Source: Amycolatopsis mongoliensis (GTDB lineage: Bacteria; Actinomycetota; Actinomycetes; Mycobacteriales; Pseudonocardiaceae). Taken from it: a DNA stretch of 64,000 nucleotides. The translations under genes and the position numbers were made by a program. The stretch is taken from NCBI RefSeq assembly GCF_030285665.1, contig NZ_CP127295.1, positions 4,092,001 through 4,156,000 on the forward strand, read 5' to 3'. Below are positions 45,266 through 54,141 of the stretch, piece after piece; position 1 is the first letter of the stretch, and each line of letters begins with the position of its first letter. The notes under the pieces were generated by a model. That model was not told the DNA's origin and ran no database searches. It saw nothing but the letters and a program-made list of their open reading frames with translations.

Positions 45266-46024
45266 TCAGCCGATCGGCCACGGCGGCCGGCAGTCCTGCC
45301 GCGGCAGCTCGATCGACGAGTTCGTGTACACGCCGTCGGCCAGGGTGTTGTCCATGATCGGGCGTTCGACGTAGCACCAGTGCTGGGCGAAGTAGCCGCC
45401 CGGCGCTTCGAGGGTGTCGAAGTGGCACACCCCGTCGGTCTGGATGCAGTAGCGGATGTACGGGATGCCGCCGAAGTCCGTCCGGCCCGGGCCGAACGAG
45501 ACGTACCCGCCGAACGGCGACGGCGCGCCCGCGCCCGCCGGGATCACCGCGCTGATCCCGCGTCCCGGCGGTCCGACCGGCTGCATCGGGTCGGCGTACA
45601 GCTTCGCGGTGAAGTGGCTCTTGTCGACGTTCACGAGGCCGTCCGCGATGTCATTGAGCAGGAAGTTCGCGACGATCGCGCCCTGCGAGTACCCGACGAC
45701 GGTGAACTCGCCGCCCGGGTCCTCGTTGAAAGAGTCCTGGGCGACGCGCTTCGCCTCTTCGCGGCCGATGGCGACGCTCTGGTCCATCGGCGTCGCGCCG
45801 CACGGTCCCGGGAGTCCGGACGCGCCGGCCGGGTAGTTCACGACCTTGCGGATCCCGCCGCGCAGCCACGCGTCCTGGTACTGGTCGGCGTTCCCGTTGC
45901 AGGTGCCGCCGATCAGGATGTAGTAGTGCGCGCCTTCGGCGTGCGCGGCCGGTGTGGTGACGAATCCGGTGACGAGTGCCGCCACCGCCGCGCCGATCAG
46001 CGAAAGCCGTTTCAGATTTTTCAC
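45266..46024 (-). CDS. Secreted cutinase-like / PE-PPE-domain serine hydrolase
   Basis: 252-residue exported alpha/beta hydrolase. The signal peptide is about residues 1-29 (MKNLKRLSLIGAAVAALVTGF...AHA). The nucleophile motif is GYSQGA, and paired cysteines suggest disulfides outside the cell. The family includes cutinase-like and PE-PPE-domain esterases of actinobacteria, acting on lipid or polyester substrates. It starts at GTG 46024. It ends next to a strong terminator. Confidence 0.85.
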   Translation of the reverse strand: MKNLKRLSLIGAAVAALVTGFVTTPAAHAEGAHYYILIGGTCNGNADQYQDAWLRGGIRKVVNYPAGASGLPGPCGATPMDQSVAIGREEAKRVAQDSFNEDPGGEFTVVGYSQGAIVANFLLNDIADGLVNVDKSHFTAKLYADPMQPVGPPGRGISAVIPAGAGAPSPFGGYVSFGPGRTDFGGIPYIRYCIQTDGVCHFDTLEAPGGYFAQHWCYVERPIMDNTLADGVYTNSSIELPRQDCRPPWPIG

Positions 46025-46178
46025 TTCGCAGTCCCCTCCGTCAGTTGATCACTGCTCTGGGGACGTTAGGGAAGGCCGATGAAATCCGGATGAAACCGGT
46101 GATCAGGCGATTACAGAGCAGGATTTAGCTCAGGCTAAATCTCTGGTGGGTGACTCCGCGCCGGGTGAAGCTTCCGGC

Positions 46179-47000
46179 ATGACATCGACGTACACCTTCG
46201 AAGACGGCGTTTCCGTGCGGCGGCTGGGTTTCGGCGCCATGCGGCTCACCGAGTGGGACCACGTCCGCGACGGTGCGGCCGCGGTCGCCCGCCGCGCGGC
46301 CGAGCTCGGCGTGACGTTCTTCGACACCGCCGACGCCTATGACCTGGGCTTGAACGAGGAACTGCTCGCCGACGCGCTGCACCCGTATGACGGGCTGTTC
46401 ATCGCGACGAAGTGCGGCCACTCGCGCCCGAGCCAGGGCGAATGGGTGCCGCTCGGCCGGCCCGAATACCTGCGGCAGCAGGCGGAACTCTCGTTGCGGC
46501 GCCTGCGCGTGGAACGCCTCGACCTGCTGCAGCTGCACCGCCTCGACCCGCAGGTGCCGCTCGCCGACCAGGTCGGCGCGCTCGCCCGGCTGCGCGAGGA
46601 GGGCAAGGTCGCCCGGATCGGGTTGTCCGAGGTCAGCGTCGCGCAGCTGGCCGAAGCACGGGCCGTCGCGCCCATCGCGAGCGTGCAGAACCGGTACAAC
46701 CTGACCGACCGCGCGTCCGACGACGTCCTCGACTACTGCGGGCGCGAGGGGATCGCGTTCGTCCCGTGGCTCCCGATCGCACGCGGTGACCACGCGAAGG
46801 CGGGCGGTGTGCTCGGAAAGGTCGCGGCCGGCCTCGGCGCGACCCCCGCCCAGGTGTCCCTCGCCTGGTTGCTGCGCCGGTCGCCGGTGGTCATCCCGAT
46901 TCCCGGTACGTCCTCGCTCGCGCACCTCGAAGAAAACTGCGGCGCGACCGACGTCGCGATTTCCGACGACGATTTCGCGAGACTGGGAGAGCTGGGGTGA
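46179..47000 (+). CDS. Aldo/keto reductase
   Basis: 273-residue NADPH-dependent oxidoreductase with the TIM-barrel AKR pattern: FFDTADAYDLG (catalytic Asp and Tyr), a catalytic Lys in IATKCGH, His in LLQLHRLD, and the cofactor segment IPIPGTSSLAHLEEN. ATG 46179 aligns with family starts; the frame is open upstream but unlike coding. The ribosome binding site is weak. It is followed by a perfect hairpin at 47005. The substrate is unknown. Confidence 0.9.
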   Translation: MTSTYTFEDGVSVRRLGFGAMRLTEWDHVRDGAAAVARRAAELGVTFFDTADAYDLGLNEELLADALHPYDGLFIATKCGHSRPSQGEWVPLGRPEYLRQQAELSLRRLRVERLDLLQLHRLDPQVPLADQVGALARLREEGKVARIGLSEVSVAQLAEARAVAPIASVQNRYNLTDRASDDVLDYCGREGIAFVPWLPIARGDHAKAGGVLGKVAAGLGATPAQVSLAWLLRRSPVVIPIPGTSSLAHLEENCGATDVAISDDDFARLGELG

Positions 47001-47004
47001 AACG

Positions 47005-47032
47005 GCCTGGCCGCGGTTTCCCGCGGCCAGGC
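47005..47032 (+). terminator. Hairpin terminator after aldo/keto reductase
   Basis: Perfect 12-bp stem GCCTGGCCGCGG / CCGCGGCCAGGC with a TTTC loop, 4 bp after the stop. It also lies downstream of the convergent small peptide gene, so it can act on both. Confidence 0.8.
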
Positions 47033-47051
47033 TCCGGAGTTTCCGCCTGGC

Positions 47052-47144
47052 TCAGACGAGCCAGCCGAGAACGTGCGCCAGGTGCGCCAGCGCGCCGGTC
47101 AGGATGTCGTGGCAGTAGTGGGCGTGCTGGGCGAACATCTGCAT
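47052..47144 (-). CDS. 30-residue His-rich small peptide
   Basis: Short frame starting at ATG 47144 with AAGGAG ideally placed upstream and ending at TGA 47052, just before a bidirectional hairpin. The peptide is MQMFAQHAHYCHDILTGALA followed by HLAHVLGWLV: five His, one Cys, and an amphipathic/hydrophobic second half. It is too short for standard gene callers. No family recognised. Metal binding or membrane association are guesses from composition. Confidence 0.5.
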   Translation of the reverse strand: MQMFAQHAHYCHDILTGALAHLAHVLGWLV

Positions 47145-47485
47145 GGAATGACTCCTTGATGAATAACTCATTGACTTCCCTGGAGAGCTCCCTGGTGGGG
47201 AGCGAAAGCAGGTTTTCACCGCACAGGAGAGCTGTCAAAAAGTCATTTTCGGGAGACCCGGGCACCGTGGAATCTTCCCATGCTAAACATGTAATCCCTT
47301 CGTGTTCGACGCCGGGGTGCCCGTTTCGGCGGTCAACCACTGTGGGTAACAGGCGGGAGGAATCTCACTGTCGGTAATTCCGGCCTTGATCCGGCATCCT
47401 GGGCAATCGCGTAGCTCGATCCGGTGATCACCGGCCACGAAAGGTGAGCTCGCGATGATCACTCTTTCGGGTGGCCGGACGCAGG
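47145..47485. other. Intergenic region upstream of the small peptide
   Basis: About 340 bp with no gene seen. It contains the peptide's Shine-Dalgarno, a short hairpin (GCTCCC-TGGTG-GGGAGC, 47187-47203) in its presumed leader, and a perfect 14-bp palindrome CCGGTGATCACCGG (47421-47434). The base composition is less GC-rich than in the flanking genes. Confidence 0.5.
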
Positions 47486-47526
47486 AAAAGGGGCGTCGAG
47501 TGCGGTGACCGCACCCGACGCCCCTT
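47486..47526 (-). terminator. Intrinsic terminator of the DUF3830 operon
   Basis: Long stem (AGGGGCGTCGAGTGCGG / CCGCACCCGACGCCCCT, one mismatch) with a TGA loop. In the minus-strand direction it is followed by TTTT, a classical rho-independent layout and the clearest one in this window. It lies 15 bp downstream of the DUF3830 stop. Confidence 0.85.
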
Positions 47527-47540
47527 GCCGGGTAAGGGAT

Positions 47541-48038
47541 TCAGGCTCGCGCGAACGAGAGCGTCTCGCCCTCGACACCCCGCAACCAGAGGTCCTGCGC
47601 GGCCGCCGCCATCTCGGCCAGGCCCTCCTCGATCGTGGCGAACACGTTGCCGGGCACCCAGCCCGCGTCGCCGTTGATCAGCAGATTGTTGCGCCCGTAG
47701 AAGATCGCGAGGTCGGTCGCGCCCTGGTCGCTGTGCGCCTCACTGTCGTCGTCGTAGCCGTACGCGGGATTGCCGATCTCCCAGGCTTCGAAGCCGAAGT
47801 ACACGACGTCGCCGGGAATCGGCGTGATCGTCGGGTTCTCCCGCCCGGGCTTCGGCTCCGCGAAGGGCGGCACCAGCGTGTAGACCTCGTTGCGCGCGTA
47901 CTTCGCGTGGTAAGCGGAACCGCTCTGCGGCAACGCGTCCCACACTGCCTTGCACGTGCGCGGTGCCTCGTCGTCGAGCAGCCGGGCGCGGCAGGAGACC
48001 CCGCGCTTGTCGAGCGTGATCGTGATGTACCGGGCCAT
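47541..48038 (-). CDS. DUF3830 family protein (cyclophilin-like)
   Basis: 165-residue protein of the DUF3830 family (RYITITLDKRGVSCRARLLDDEAPRTC; GDVVYFG), predicted to have a cyclophilin-like barrel. The function is unknown, but family members occur in catabolic clusters with Asp/Glu racemase-type enzymes and amidases, as here. The start is 2 bp after the aminotransferase stop, so it is the second gene of that operon and falls under the operator at 49334. Confidence 0.82.
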   Translation of the reverse strand: MARYITITLDKRGVSCRARLLDDEAPRTCKAVWDALPQSGSAYHAKYARNEVYTLVPPFAEPKPGRENPTITPIPGDVVYFGFEAWEIGNPAYGYDDDSEAHSDQGATDLAIFYGRNNLLINGDAGWVPGNVFATIEEGLAEMAAAAQDLWLRGVEGETLSFARA

Positions 48039-48040
48039 GC

Positions 48041-49297
48041 TCAGCTCCCCGTGACCGAGGCGACGACGTCGCCCCAGATGCGCAGCGCGTCGTCGACCTG
48101 CTCGGCGTTGACGACCAGGGGTGGCACCATGCGGACGACGTTCATGTACGGCCCGCAGGTCAGCAGCAGCAGGCCGTTCTTCGACGCCGTCTGCTGGGCG
48201 GCCGCGGCGGTCGCGGCGTCCGGCTCACCGTCTGCGGTGGTGAACTCCGAGCCGACCAGCAGCCCGAGCCCGCGCACCTCGCCGATCGCGGGCGTCTTGT
48301 CCGCGATCACCCGGGCGCCTTCGATCAGCTGGCGGCCACGCTCGGCGGCGTTCTCCACCAGGTTCTCTTGCTGGATGACTTCCAGGGTCGCGATCGCTGC
48401 CGCGCACGAGACGGCGTTGCCGCCGTACGTACCGCCCTGCGAGCCCGGGAACGCCTTCGCCATCAGCTCCTGCGAAGCGGCGATGCCCGACAGCGGGAAG
48501 CCGCTGGCCAGGCCTTTCGCGATGAGCACGATGTCGGGGGAGACGTCGAAGTGGTCGTGCCCCCAGAACTTGCCGGTGCGGCCGAAGCCGGTCTGGATCT
48601 CGTCGACGACGAGCAGGATGCCGTGCCGGTCCGCGCGCTCGCGCAGCCCCGCCATGAACTCGGTGTTCGCCGGGACGTAGCCGCCCTCGCCGAGCACCGG
48701 CTCGACGAAGATCGCGGCGGTCTCGTTGGGCGCGCTGACCGTCTGGAACAGGAAGTCCAGCTCGCGCAGCGCGAACTTCGTAGCGGTCTGTTCGTCCCAG
48801 CCGTAGTGGTAGGCGTAGGGGAAGGGGGCGACGTGCACGCCGGCCATCAGCGGGCCGATGCCGGCGCTGAACCGCGTCCCGGACGTCGTCATGCTCGCCG
48901 CGGCGACGGTCCGGCCGTGGAAGCCGCCCTGCATGACGATGACGTTCGGGCGCTTCGTCGCCTGCCGCGAAAGCCGTAACGCGGCTTCGACGGCTTCGCT
49001 GCCCGAGTTCGCGTAGAAGAGCGAGTCGAGCCCGCTCGGCAGGACGTCGCCGAGCCGCTTCGTCAGCTCGAGCAGGGGCTGGTGCATCACCGTCGTGTAC
49101 TGCCCGTGGACGAGCTTGCCGATCTGCTCCTGCGCCGCTCGCACGACGTGCGGGTGGCAGTGCCCGGTGCTCGTGACGCCGATGCCTGCGGTGAAGTCGA
49201 GGTGGCGTTTGCCGTCGACGTCGTAGAGGTAAACCCCTTCACCGTGGTCGACCACGACGGGCGTTGCCTGCTTGAGCAGCGGAGATAGCTGGGCCAT
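48041..49297 (-). CDS. Class III (omega-type) aminotransferase, GabT-like
   Basis: 418-residue PLP-dependent aminotransferase. Features are FTAGIGVTSTGHCHP, the cofactor strand LLVVDEIQTGFGRTG and PLP-binding K261 in LIAKGLASGFPLS. It would transfer an amino group from an omega-amine or similar substrate, giving an aldehyde for the divergent dehydrogenase. ATG 49297 is chosen because AAGGAG is 9 nt upstream; the longer start at 49351 would read through the operator. The exact substrate is not evident. Confidence 0.9.
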   Translation of the reverse strand: MAQLSPLLKQATPVVVDHGEGVYLYDVDGKRHLDFTAGIGVTSTGHCHPHVVRAAQEQIGKLVHGQYTTVMHQPLLELTKRLGDVLPSGLDSLFYANSGSEAVEAALRLSRQATKRPNVIVMQGGFHGRTVAAASMTTSGTRFSAGIGPLMAGVHVAPFPYAYHYGWDEQTATKFALRELDFLFQTVSAPNETAAIFVEPVLGEGGYVPANTEFMAGLRERADRHGILLVVDEIQTGFGRTGKFWGHDHFDVSPDIVLIAKGLASGFPLSGIAASQELMAKAFPGSQGGTYGGNAVSCAAAIATLEVIQQENLVENAAERGRQLIEGARVIADKTPAIGEVRGLGLLVGSEFTTADGEPDAATAAAAQQTASKNGLLLLTCGPYMNVVRMVPPLVVNAEQVDDALRIWGDVVASVTGS

Positions 49298-49333
49298 GGC
49301 AGCGTGCTCCTTGGTCGGTTGAGCGGGTTGTCG

Positions 49334-49345
49334 ATTGTTGACAAT
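49334..49345. promoter_or_regulatory. GntR operator, site 1
   Basis: ATTGTTGACAAT in the 92-bp divergent gap between the aminotransferase and aldehyde dehydrogenase genes. It matches sites at 54104 and 54948 and the FCD/GntR operator style. Confidence 0.8.
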
Positions 49346-49389
49346 ATCCATAGCATGGCCCTCGGGACAACACGTGAGGAGCAGTCGGG

Positions 49390-50853
49390 ATGAGCGCGAG
49401 TACCGAGTCCGGCGTCGTCGACGCGGTCGGCAAGGAACTGTTCATCGGCGGCAAGTGGGTCGCCGCCGAGTCGGGGAAGACGTTCCCGGTGGTGGACCCG
49501 GCCACCGGCAAGGAGTTGTGCCAGGTCGCCGACGCCTCGCCGGCGGACGGCGTCACCGCGCTGGACGCCGCCGTCGCCGCGCAAGCGGACTTCGCGAAGG
49601 TGGCGCCCCGCGAGCGTGGCGAGATCCTGCGCCGCGCGTACGAGCTGCTGATGAAGCGCCAGGACGAGCTCGCCCTGCTCATGACCCTCGAGATGGGCAA
49701 GCCGCTGGCCGAGTCGAAGGGTGAGATCGCCTACGCCGCCGAGTTCTTCCGCTGGTTCGCCGAGGAGGCCGTCCGGATCGACGGCGGTTACGCGACCGCC
49801 CCGAACGGCTCGGGCCGGTTCCTCATCACGAAGCAGCCGGTCGGGCCGACGATCCTGATCACGCCGTGGAACTTCCCGATGGCGATGGGCACCCGCAAGA
49901 TCGGCCCGGCTGTCGCCGCGGGCTGCACGATGGTGATCAAACCCGCCGCGCAGACGCCGCTGTCGATGCTGGCGCTGGCCGGCATCCTCGCCGAGGCGGG
50001 GCTGCCCGAGGGCGTGCTCAACGTCCTCACGACCAGCGATTCCGGCGGGGTGATGGAGCCGCTGATCCGTGACGGCCGCGCCCGCAAGCTCTCCTTCACC
50101 GGCTCGACCGGCGTCGGCCGGAAGCTCCTGGAGCAGTGCGCCGACAAGGTCCTCCGGACGTCGATGGAGCTCGGCGGGAACGCGCCGTTCCTGGTCTTCG
50201 ACGACGCCGACATGGACGCCGCCATCGACGGCGCGATGCAGGCGAAGATGCGCAACATCGGCGAGGCGTGCACCGCGGCGAACCGGTTCTACGTGCAGCG
50301 CGGCGTCGTCGAGGAGTTCTCGCGGCGGCTGACCGAGCGCATGCAGGCGCTGCCGATGGGCCGCGGCACCGAGAAGGACGTCGTGGTCGGCCCGCTGATC
50401 GACGGCAAGGCCGTCGACAAGGTGACGGAGCTGGTCAAGGACGCCACCGACCGCGGCGCGAAGGTGCTCACCGGCGGCTCCGGAGTCGACGGCCCGGGTC
50501 ACTTCTACCAGGCCACCGTGCTCACCGATGTCCCGCAGGAAGCGCGGCTGACGCACGAGGAGATCTTCGGGCCGGTCGCCCCGATCACGCCGTTCGACAC
50601 CGAGGAAGAGGCGGTGGCGAAGGCGAACGACACCGAGTTCGGTCTGGTTTCCTACGTCTTCACCAGCGACCTCAAGCGCGCGCTGCGCGTCTCGGAAGCC
50701 TTGGAGGCCGGCATGATCGGGCTCAACCAGGGCATCGTGTCGAACCCGGCGGCGCCGTTCGGCGGGATCAAGCAGTCCGGGCTGGGCCGCGAAGGCGGTT
50801 CGGTCGGCATCGACGAGTTCCTCGAGACCAAGTACATCGCGGTGGCCCTGTGA
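49390..50853 (+). CDS. Succinate-semialdehyde dehydrogenase-like aldehyde dehydrogenase
   Basis: 487-residue NAD(P)-dependent aldehyde dehydrogenase. Motifs are TPWNFPMAMGTRKIGPA, cofactor FTGSTGVGR, catalytic Glu in MELGGNAPF and catalytic C294 (GEACTAANR). It is closest in layout to GabD-type succinate-semialdehyde dehydrogenases, which oxidise the product of an omega-aminotransferase. ATG 49390 follows GAGGAG. Its stop overlaps the next start (GTGA), so it is in an operon with the tartrate dehydrogenase-like gene. Confidence 0.92.
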   Translation: MSASTESGVVDAVGKELFIGGKWVAAESGKTFPVVDPATGKELCQVADASPADGVTALDAAVAAQADFAKVAPRERGEILRRAYELLMKRQDELALLMTLEMGKPLAESKGEIAYAAEFFRWFAEEAVRIDGGYATAPNGSGRFLITKQPVGPTILITPWNFPMAMGTRKIGPAVAAGCTMVIKPAAQTPLSMLALAGILAEAGLPEGVLNVLTTSDSGGVMEPLIRDGRARKLSFTGSTGVGRKLLEQCADKVLRTSMELGGNAPFLVFDDADMDAAIDGAMQAKMRNIGEACTAANRFYVQRGVVEEFSRRLTERMQALPMGRGTEKDVVVGPLIDGKAVDKVTELVKDATDRGAKVLTGGSGVDGPGHFYQATVLTDVPQEARLTHEEIFGPVAPITPFDTEEEAVAKANDTEFGLVSYVFTSDLKRALRVSEALEAGMIGLNQGIVSNPAAPFGGIKQSGLGREGGSVGIDEFLETKYIAVAL

Positions 50854-51908
50854 GCTCCTACCGCATCGCGAGCATCCCCGGCGACGGGATCGGCGTGGAC
50901 GTCACGGTCGAGGCCCGCAAGGTCCTCGACCGGGCTTCCGCGCTCTTCGGCTTCTCTCTGGAGTGGAACGAATTCGACTGGAGCTGCGAGCGCTACGCGC
51001 AGGCCGGGTCGATGATGCCGGACGACGGCGTCGCGCAGCTCTCGGCGTTCGACGGGATCCTGCTCGGCGCGGTCGGCTTTCCCGGCGTCCCGGACCACGT
51101 TTCGCTGTGGGGCCTGCTGATCCCGCTTCGGCGCGCGTTCCAGCAGTACGTCAACCTGCGCCCGGTGCGGCTGCTGCCGGGCACGACGTCCGTGCTGGCC
51201 GGGCGGAAGGCCGAAGAGCTGGAGCTGGTCATCGTCCGCGAGAACTCCGAAGGGGAGTACTCGGCGATCGGCGGCCGGCACAACGCCGGGCGGCCGGACG
51301 AGTTCGTGCTGCAGGAGTCGGTCTTCACGCGCGTCGGCGTTTCACGGATCATCCGGTACGCCTTCGAACTGGCGCGGACGAGGTCTTCGCGCGTGTGCTC
51401 GGCGACGAAGTCCAACGGGCTCATCCACTCGATGCCCTTCTGGGACGAGATCTTTGCCGAAATCGCCGCGGAGTACCCCGATGTCCACAGTGAACAGATG
51501 CACGTGGACGCGCTGGCGGCGCGGATGGTCCAGGCGCCGGACCGGCTCGACGTCATCGTGGGTTCGAACCTCTTCGGCGACATCCTGAGCGACCTCGCGG
51601 CCGCGATCACCGGCGGACTCGGCATGGCACCGTCCGGCAACATCAACCCATCGGGTGAATATCCGTCGATGTTCGAGGCGGTCCACGGGAGTGCTCCGGA
51701 CATCGCCGGACAGGGGATCGCGAACCCCGTGGCACAGATCCTGGCGGCCGCGATGCTGGTCGAACACCTGGGCGAAACCGTTGCTGCGCAAGCGATCCGG
51801 ACCGCGGTGGACCGGGTGCTCGACGAGGGCCGCGTGCGCACCCCGGACCTCGGCGGCACGGATACCACAGAACGGCTCGGCACGGCCGTGGCCGAAGCGA
51901 TGGGTTGA
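50850..51908 (+). CDS. Tartrate/isopropylmalate-type dehydrogenase
   Basis: 352-residue NAD-dependent beta-decarboxylating dehydrogenase. It shows IPGDGIGVDVTVEA at the N-terminus, the RENSEGEYS loop, metal-binding DVIVGSNLFGDILSD, and GSAPDIAGQGIANP near the end. It resembles tartrate dehydrogenases more than leucine-biosynthetic LeuB, because it sits in a catabolic island without leu genes. The substrate would be a 2-hydroxy dicarboxylate. GTG 50850 is translationally coupled to the aldehyde dehydrogenase. Confidence 0.88.
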   Translation: MSSYRIASIPGDGIGVDVTVEARKVLDRASALFGFSLEWNEFDWSCERYAQAGSMMPDDGVAQLSAFDGILLGAVGFPGVPDHVSLWGLLIPLRRAFQQYVNLRPVRLLPGTTSVLAGRKAEELELVIVRENSEGEYSAIGGRHNAGRPDEFVLQESVFTRVGVSRIIRYAFELARTRSSRVCSATKSNGLIHSMPFWDEIFAEIAAEYPDVHSEQMHVDALAARMVQAPDRLDVIVGSNLFGDILSDLAAAITGGLGMAPSGNINPSGEYPSMFEAVHGSAPDIAGQGIANPVAQILAAAMLVEHLGETVAAQAIRTAVDRVLDEGRVRTPDLGGTDTTERLGTAVAEAMG

Positions 51909-51968
51909 TTTTTTGTCGGTGCCCTCCGGCACGGTGGTCCCAAGTCCACCGAGGGGGAGGAGCCACCG

Positions 51969-52433
51969 ATGTGCTTCGAATGTGAGAACCCGGACAGATC
52001 CGGTTACCTGCAACGGCTTCGCGATGGCGTGGCCGGCCGGGGCTGGCTCGTGCAGGGAGTCGAGGGCAGTGGGTCGTACCCGCCGTGGGCCTACACGGTA
52101 GGCCTGAGCGAGTACGGCCTGCCCGAGCTGGTCGTGACGGGCCTGCCGGTGCCGGACGCGGCGGGACTGCTCAACGACCTGGCCGCGCACTCACTGCACG
52201 AGTCGCCGCCGTCGTCGGGCGAGCGCGTGCCGCTGCGGGGCGGTTCGCTGATCGAGGTGGTCCGGCTGGCGGAGCCGTCGGTGCACCTGGTGTTCGCAGT
52301 GGCGTTGTACGGTCCGGAAATCCGCGCGCTCCAACTGGTCCACGCGGACTCGCAGGGCCGCTTCCCGTGGTCGCCGGACTGCCGCGACGGCCGTGGTGGC
52401 CAGCCGGTGCTGGGGGTGCGCGGTGGCGCTTAA
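51969..52433 (+). CDS. DUF4262 domain protein
   Basis: 154-residue cytoplasmic protein with the DUF4262 pattern (GWLVQGVEG, PPWAYTVGLSEYGLPELVVTGL). The function is unknown. Cysteines near the N-terminus (CFECENP) might bind metal. ATG 51969 follows GGGGGAGGAG. It stands 60 bp after the tartrate dehydrogenase-like gene and is probably not part of the pathway. The 180 bp downstream contain no gene that I can see. Confidence 0.8.
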   Translation: MCFECENPDRSGYLQRLRDGVAGRGWLVQGVEGSGSYPPWAYTVGLSEYGLPELVVTGLPVPDAAGLLNDLAAHSLHESPPSSGERVPLRGGSLIEVVRLAEPSVHLVFAVALYGPEIRALQLVHADSQGRFPWSPDCRDGRGGQPVLGVRGGA

Positions 52434-52614
52434 CTGCGGGTGCTCTCCGCCGGTCAACTGCTTCCCCGTACCCGTGCGGGCCGTCCACGTACGCCTGCCG
52501 GTTCCCCCGGAGCCTGAGCCGGTCGTCCAGGTGCGCGTGCCGACCCGGCGACTACGCGCGCCGGTTTTCCGATCACGATTGTCGGACTTCAGGCCGCGCC
52601 TGCCGGCGCTCCGC

Positions 52615-53334
52615 TCACGCGTTGCCCGGCACCGGCGGGGCGTGTCCCTCGATGAGGCTCGTCCCCGGCGCGAGGCGCTGCACGGCGTCCTCCATGTGGG
52701 AATCGAGCAGCGCCAGCGCCGTTTCCTCGTCGCCGTCGCGAAGGGCCTGGATGAGTTTCGTGTGCTCCTCGACGCGTTCCTCGACCCGCTGATAGGTGCT
52801 CTGCAGCGCGGTCAGGCACATCCGCGTCTCGATGAGCAGGGTCCGGGCCATCCGCACGAGCCGTTTGCTGCCGGAGGCGTTGATGAGGGCCTCGTGGAAC
52901 CTGAGGTCCGCGGTGGAAAGCGCGGTCGGGTCGTCTTCGCTCGCGGCTGTCGCCATCTCGGCGACAGTCCGCTCGAGCACGTCGGCGATCCGCTCGCGTT
53001 CCCCGCCGCGCACGGCGCGGATCATCGCGGCGCGTTCGATCGCCGAGCGAGCTGCATAGATGTCGTAGACGTCGCCGGGCTCGAGGTCGATCACGAACAG
53101 CCCCCGGTGCCGTTCGCTGCGCAGGAGCCCTTCGGACACCAGATGCTGCATGGCCTCCCGGAGCGGCCCCCGTGACACCTGGAAGCGTGAGGCCAGCTCC
53201 GTCTCGCCGAGCTGGGTGCCCGGCGGGAGGGCGCCGGTCATGATCGCGTCGCGCAGCTGACGCGCGATGACCGCGGCTGTCGACTCGCGGCTGACCGGTT
53301 CGATCTCGGGCAGCATGCCCGGTGGCATGGCCAT
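52615..53334 (-). CDS. GntR-family regulator with FCD domain
   Basis: 239-residue regulator. The N-terminal winged helix (about 20-85) has GTQLGETELASRFQVSRGPLREA. The all-helical C-terminal FCD ligand domain has metal-binding-type residues (LRFHEALINASG, HTKLIQALRDGD). It should bind the ATTGTYGACAAT sites at 49334, 54104 and 54948 and release them in the presence of a pathway acid. ATG 53334 is preferred over GTG 53343 by spacing from GGGAG. It begins 1 bp after the stop of the preceding racemase-like gene, so it is autoregulated from site 2. Confidence 0.88.
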   Translation of the reverse strand: MAMPPGMLPEIEPVSRESTAAVIARQLRDAIMTGALPPGTQLGETELASRFQVSRGPLREAMQHLVSEGLLRSERHRGLFVIDLEPGDVYDIYAARSAIERAAMIRAVRGGERERIADVLERTVAEMATAASEDDPTALSTADLRFHEALINASGSKRLVRMARTLLIETRMCLTALQSTYQRVEERVEEHTKLIQALRDGDEETALALLDSHMEDAVQRLAPGTSLIEGHAPPVPGNA

Positions 53335-53335
53335 G

Positions 53336-54082
53336 TCAGGCACTCCCGTCCGGCAGGTGCCGGAACAACGCGCCGAGGGAACGGACGAGCCGGTGGCGCC
53401 CGGTCAGACGGAGCCCCTCCCAGACGGTCACCTGGTTGGCGGTCAGCACGGGCTTGCCGAGCGCCTCCTCGATCGCGTTGATCTCGGCGAGGGTGCGCAT
53501 GGCGGTGTCCGGCACGAGCACCGCATCGGCGTCCGGGTGGTCGTGACGCACGGCGAGCTCGACGACGGCCTCCGACGACATCGCGCCGACCTCGGCGGCC
53601 GTGATGATGTCGGCGCTGGCCATCGCGACGACCTCGACGCCGCCGGCCTTGAGGAAGTCCACGAACAGCCGGGCGATGTCGTCCGGGTAGCTGGCGGCGA
53701 CGGCGACCCGTTTGACGTCCAGGGCACGCGCGGCGTGCACGAACGCGAAGGAGGTGCTGGAGGCCGGGATCCCGGCGACGGCGGCGAGGCGGTCGGCCTG
53801 GTCGCGGGCGCCGTCCCAGCCGTAGACGAAGCTGCCGCTGGTGCAGGCCCAGACGACGGCGTCCGGCTCGTGCTTCTTGAGCAGGGCGGCACCGTCGGCG
53901 AGGCGGGTCTCGCTGCCGAGGTCGAGCAGCTCGGCGACCGCGTGCTTGTCGGTGCCGTAGATGTGCTCGACCGCGAGCCGGATGTCGCCCTCGTCCGCGG
54001 CTGCGCCGCCGAGCAGCTGCTCGGCCAGCGGGTAGTCGTCTTCGGCCGCGTGGTCGGGGTAGATGAAGCCGATGGTGGTCAC
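53336..54082 (-). CDS. Maleate isomerase / Asp-Glu racemase-like enzyme, one cysteine lost
   Basis: 248-residue member of the Asp/Glu racemase superfamily (maleate cis-trans isomerase or arylmalonate decarboxylase branch). The first catalytic cysteine is kept (C80, WACTSGSF). The second site reads VPDTAMRT, with Asp where the relative at 54142 has Cys. This argues against a two-cysteine isomerase and suggests a changed reaction. GTG 54082 follows GGAGG and leaves the operator at 54104 outside the gene; a longer start at 54145 would cover it. It is first in an operon with gntR. Confidence 0.8.
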   Translation of the reverse strand: MTTIGFIYPDHAAEDDYPLAEQLLGGAAADEGDIRLAVEHIYGTDKHAVAELLDLGSETRLADGAALLKKHEPDAVVWACTSGSFVYGWDGARDQADRLAAVAGIPASSTSFAFVHAARALDVKRVAVAASYPDDIARLFVDFLKAGGVEVVAMASADIITAAEVGAMSSEAVVELAVRHDHPDADAVLVPDTAMRTLAEINAIEEALGKPVLTANQVTVWEGLRLTGRHRLVRSLGALFRHLPDGSA

Positions 54083-54103
54083 GAAACCTCCGGAGGGACG
54101 CAA

Positions 54104-54115
54104 ATTGTCGACAAT
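54104..54115. promoter_or_regulatory. GntR operator, site 2
   Basis: ATTGTCGACAAT, a perfect 12-bp palindrome 22 bp before the racemase-like gene and its gntR. It allows autoregulation. Confidence 0.8.
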
Positions 54116-54141
54116 CCTAGAGGGGTGGTCAAGGAAAACCT

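Noticed and set aside
47421..47434. Perfect palindrome CCGGTGATCACCGG
   Set aside because: Reported in the intergenic entry only. Such GC-rich palindromes arise often in this composition, and it is not close to a start codon.
52434..52614. Possible small gene between DUF4262 and gntR
   Set aside because: Open frames there lack a ribosome binding site and show no coding bias consistent with the neighbours.
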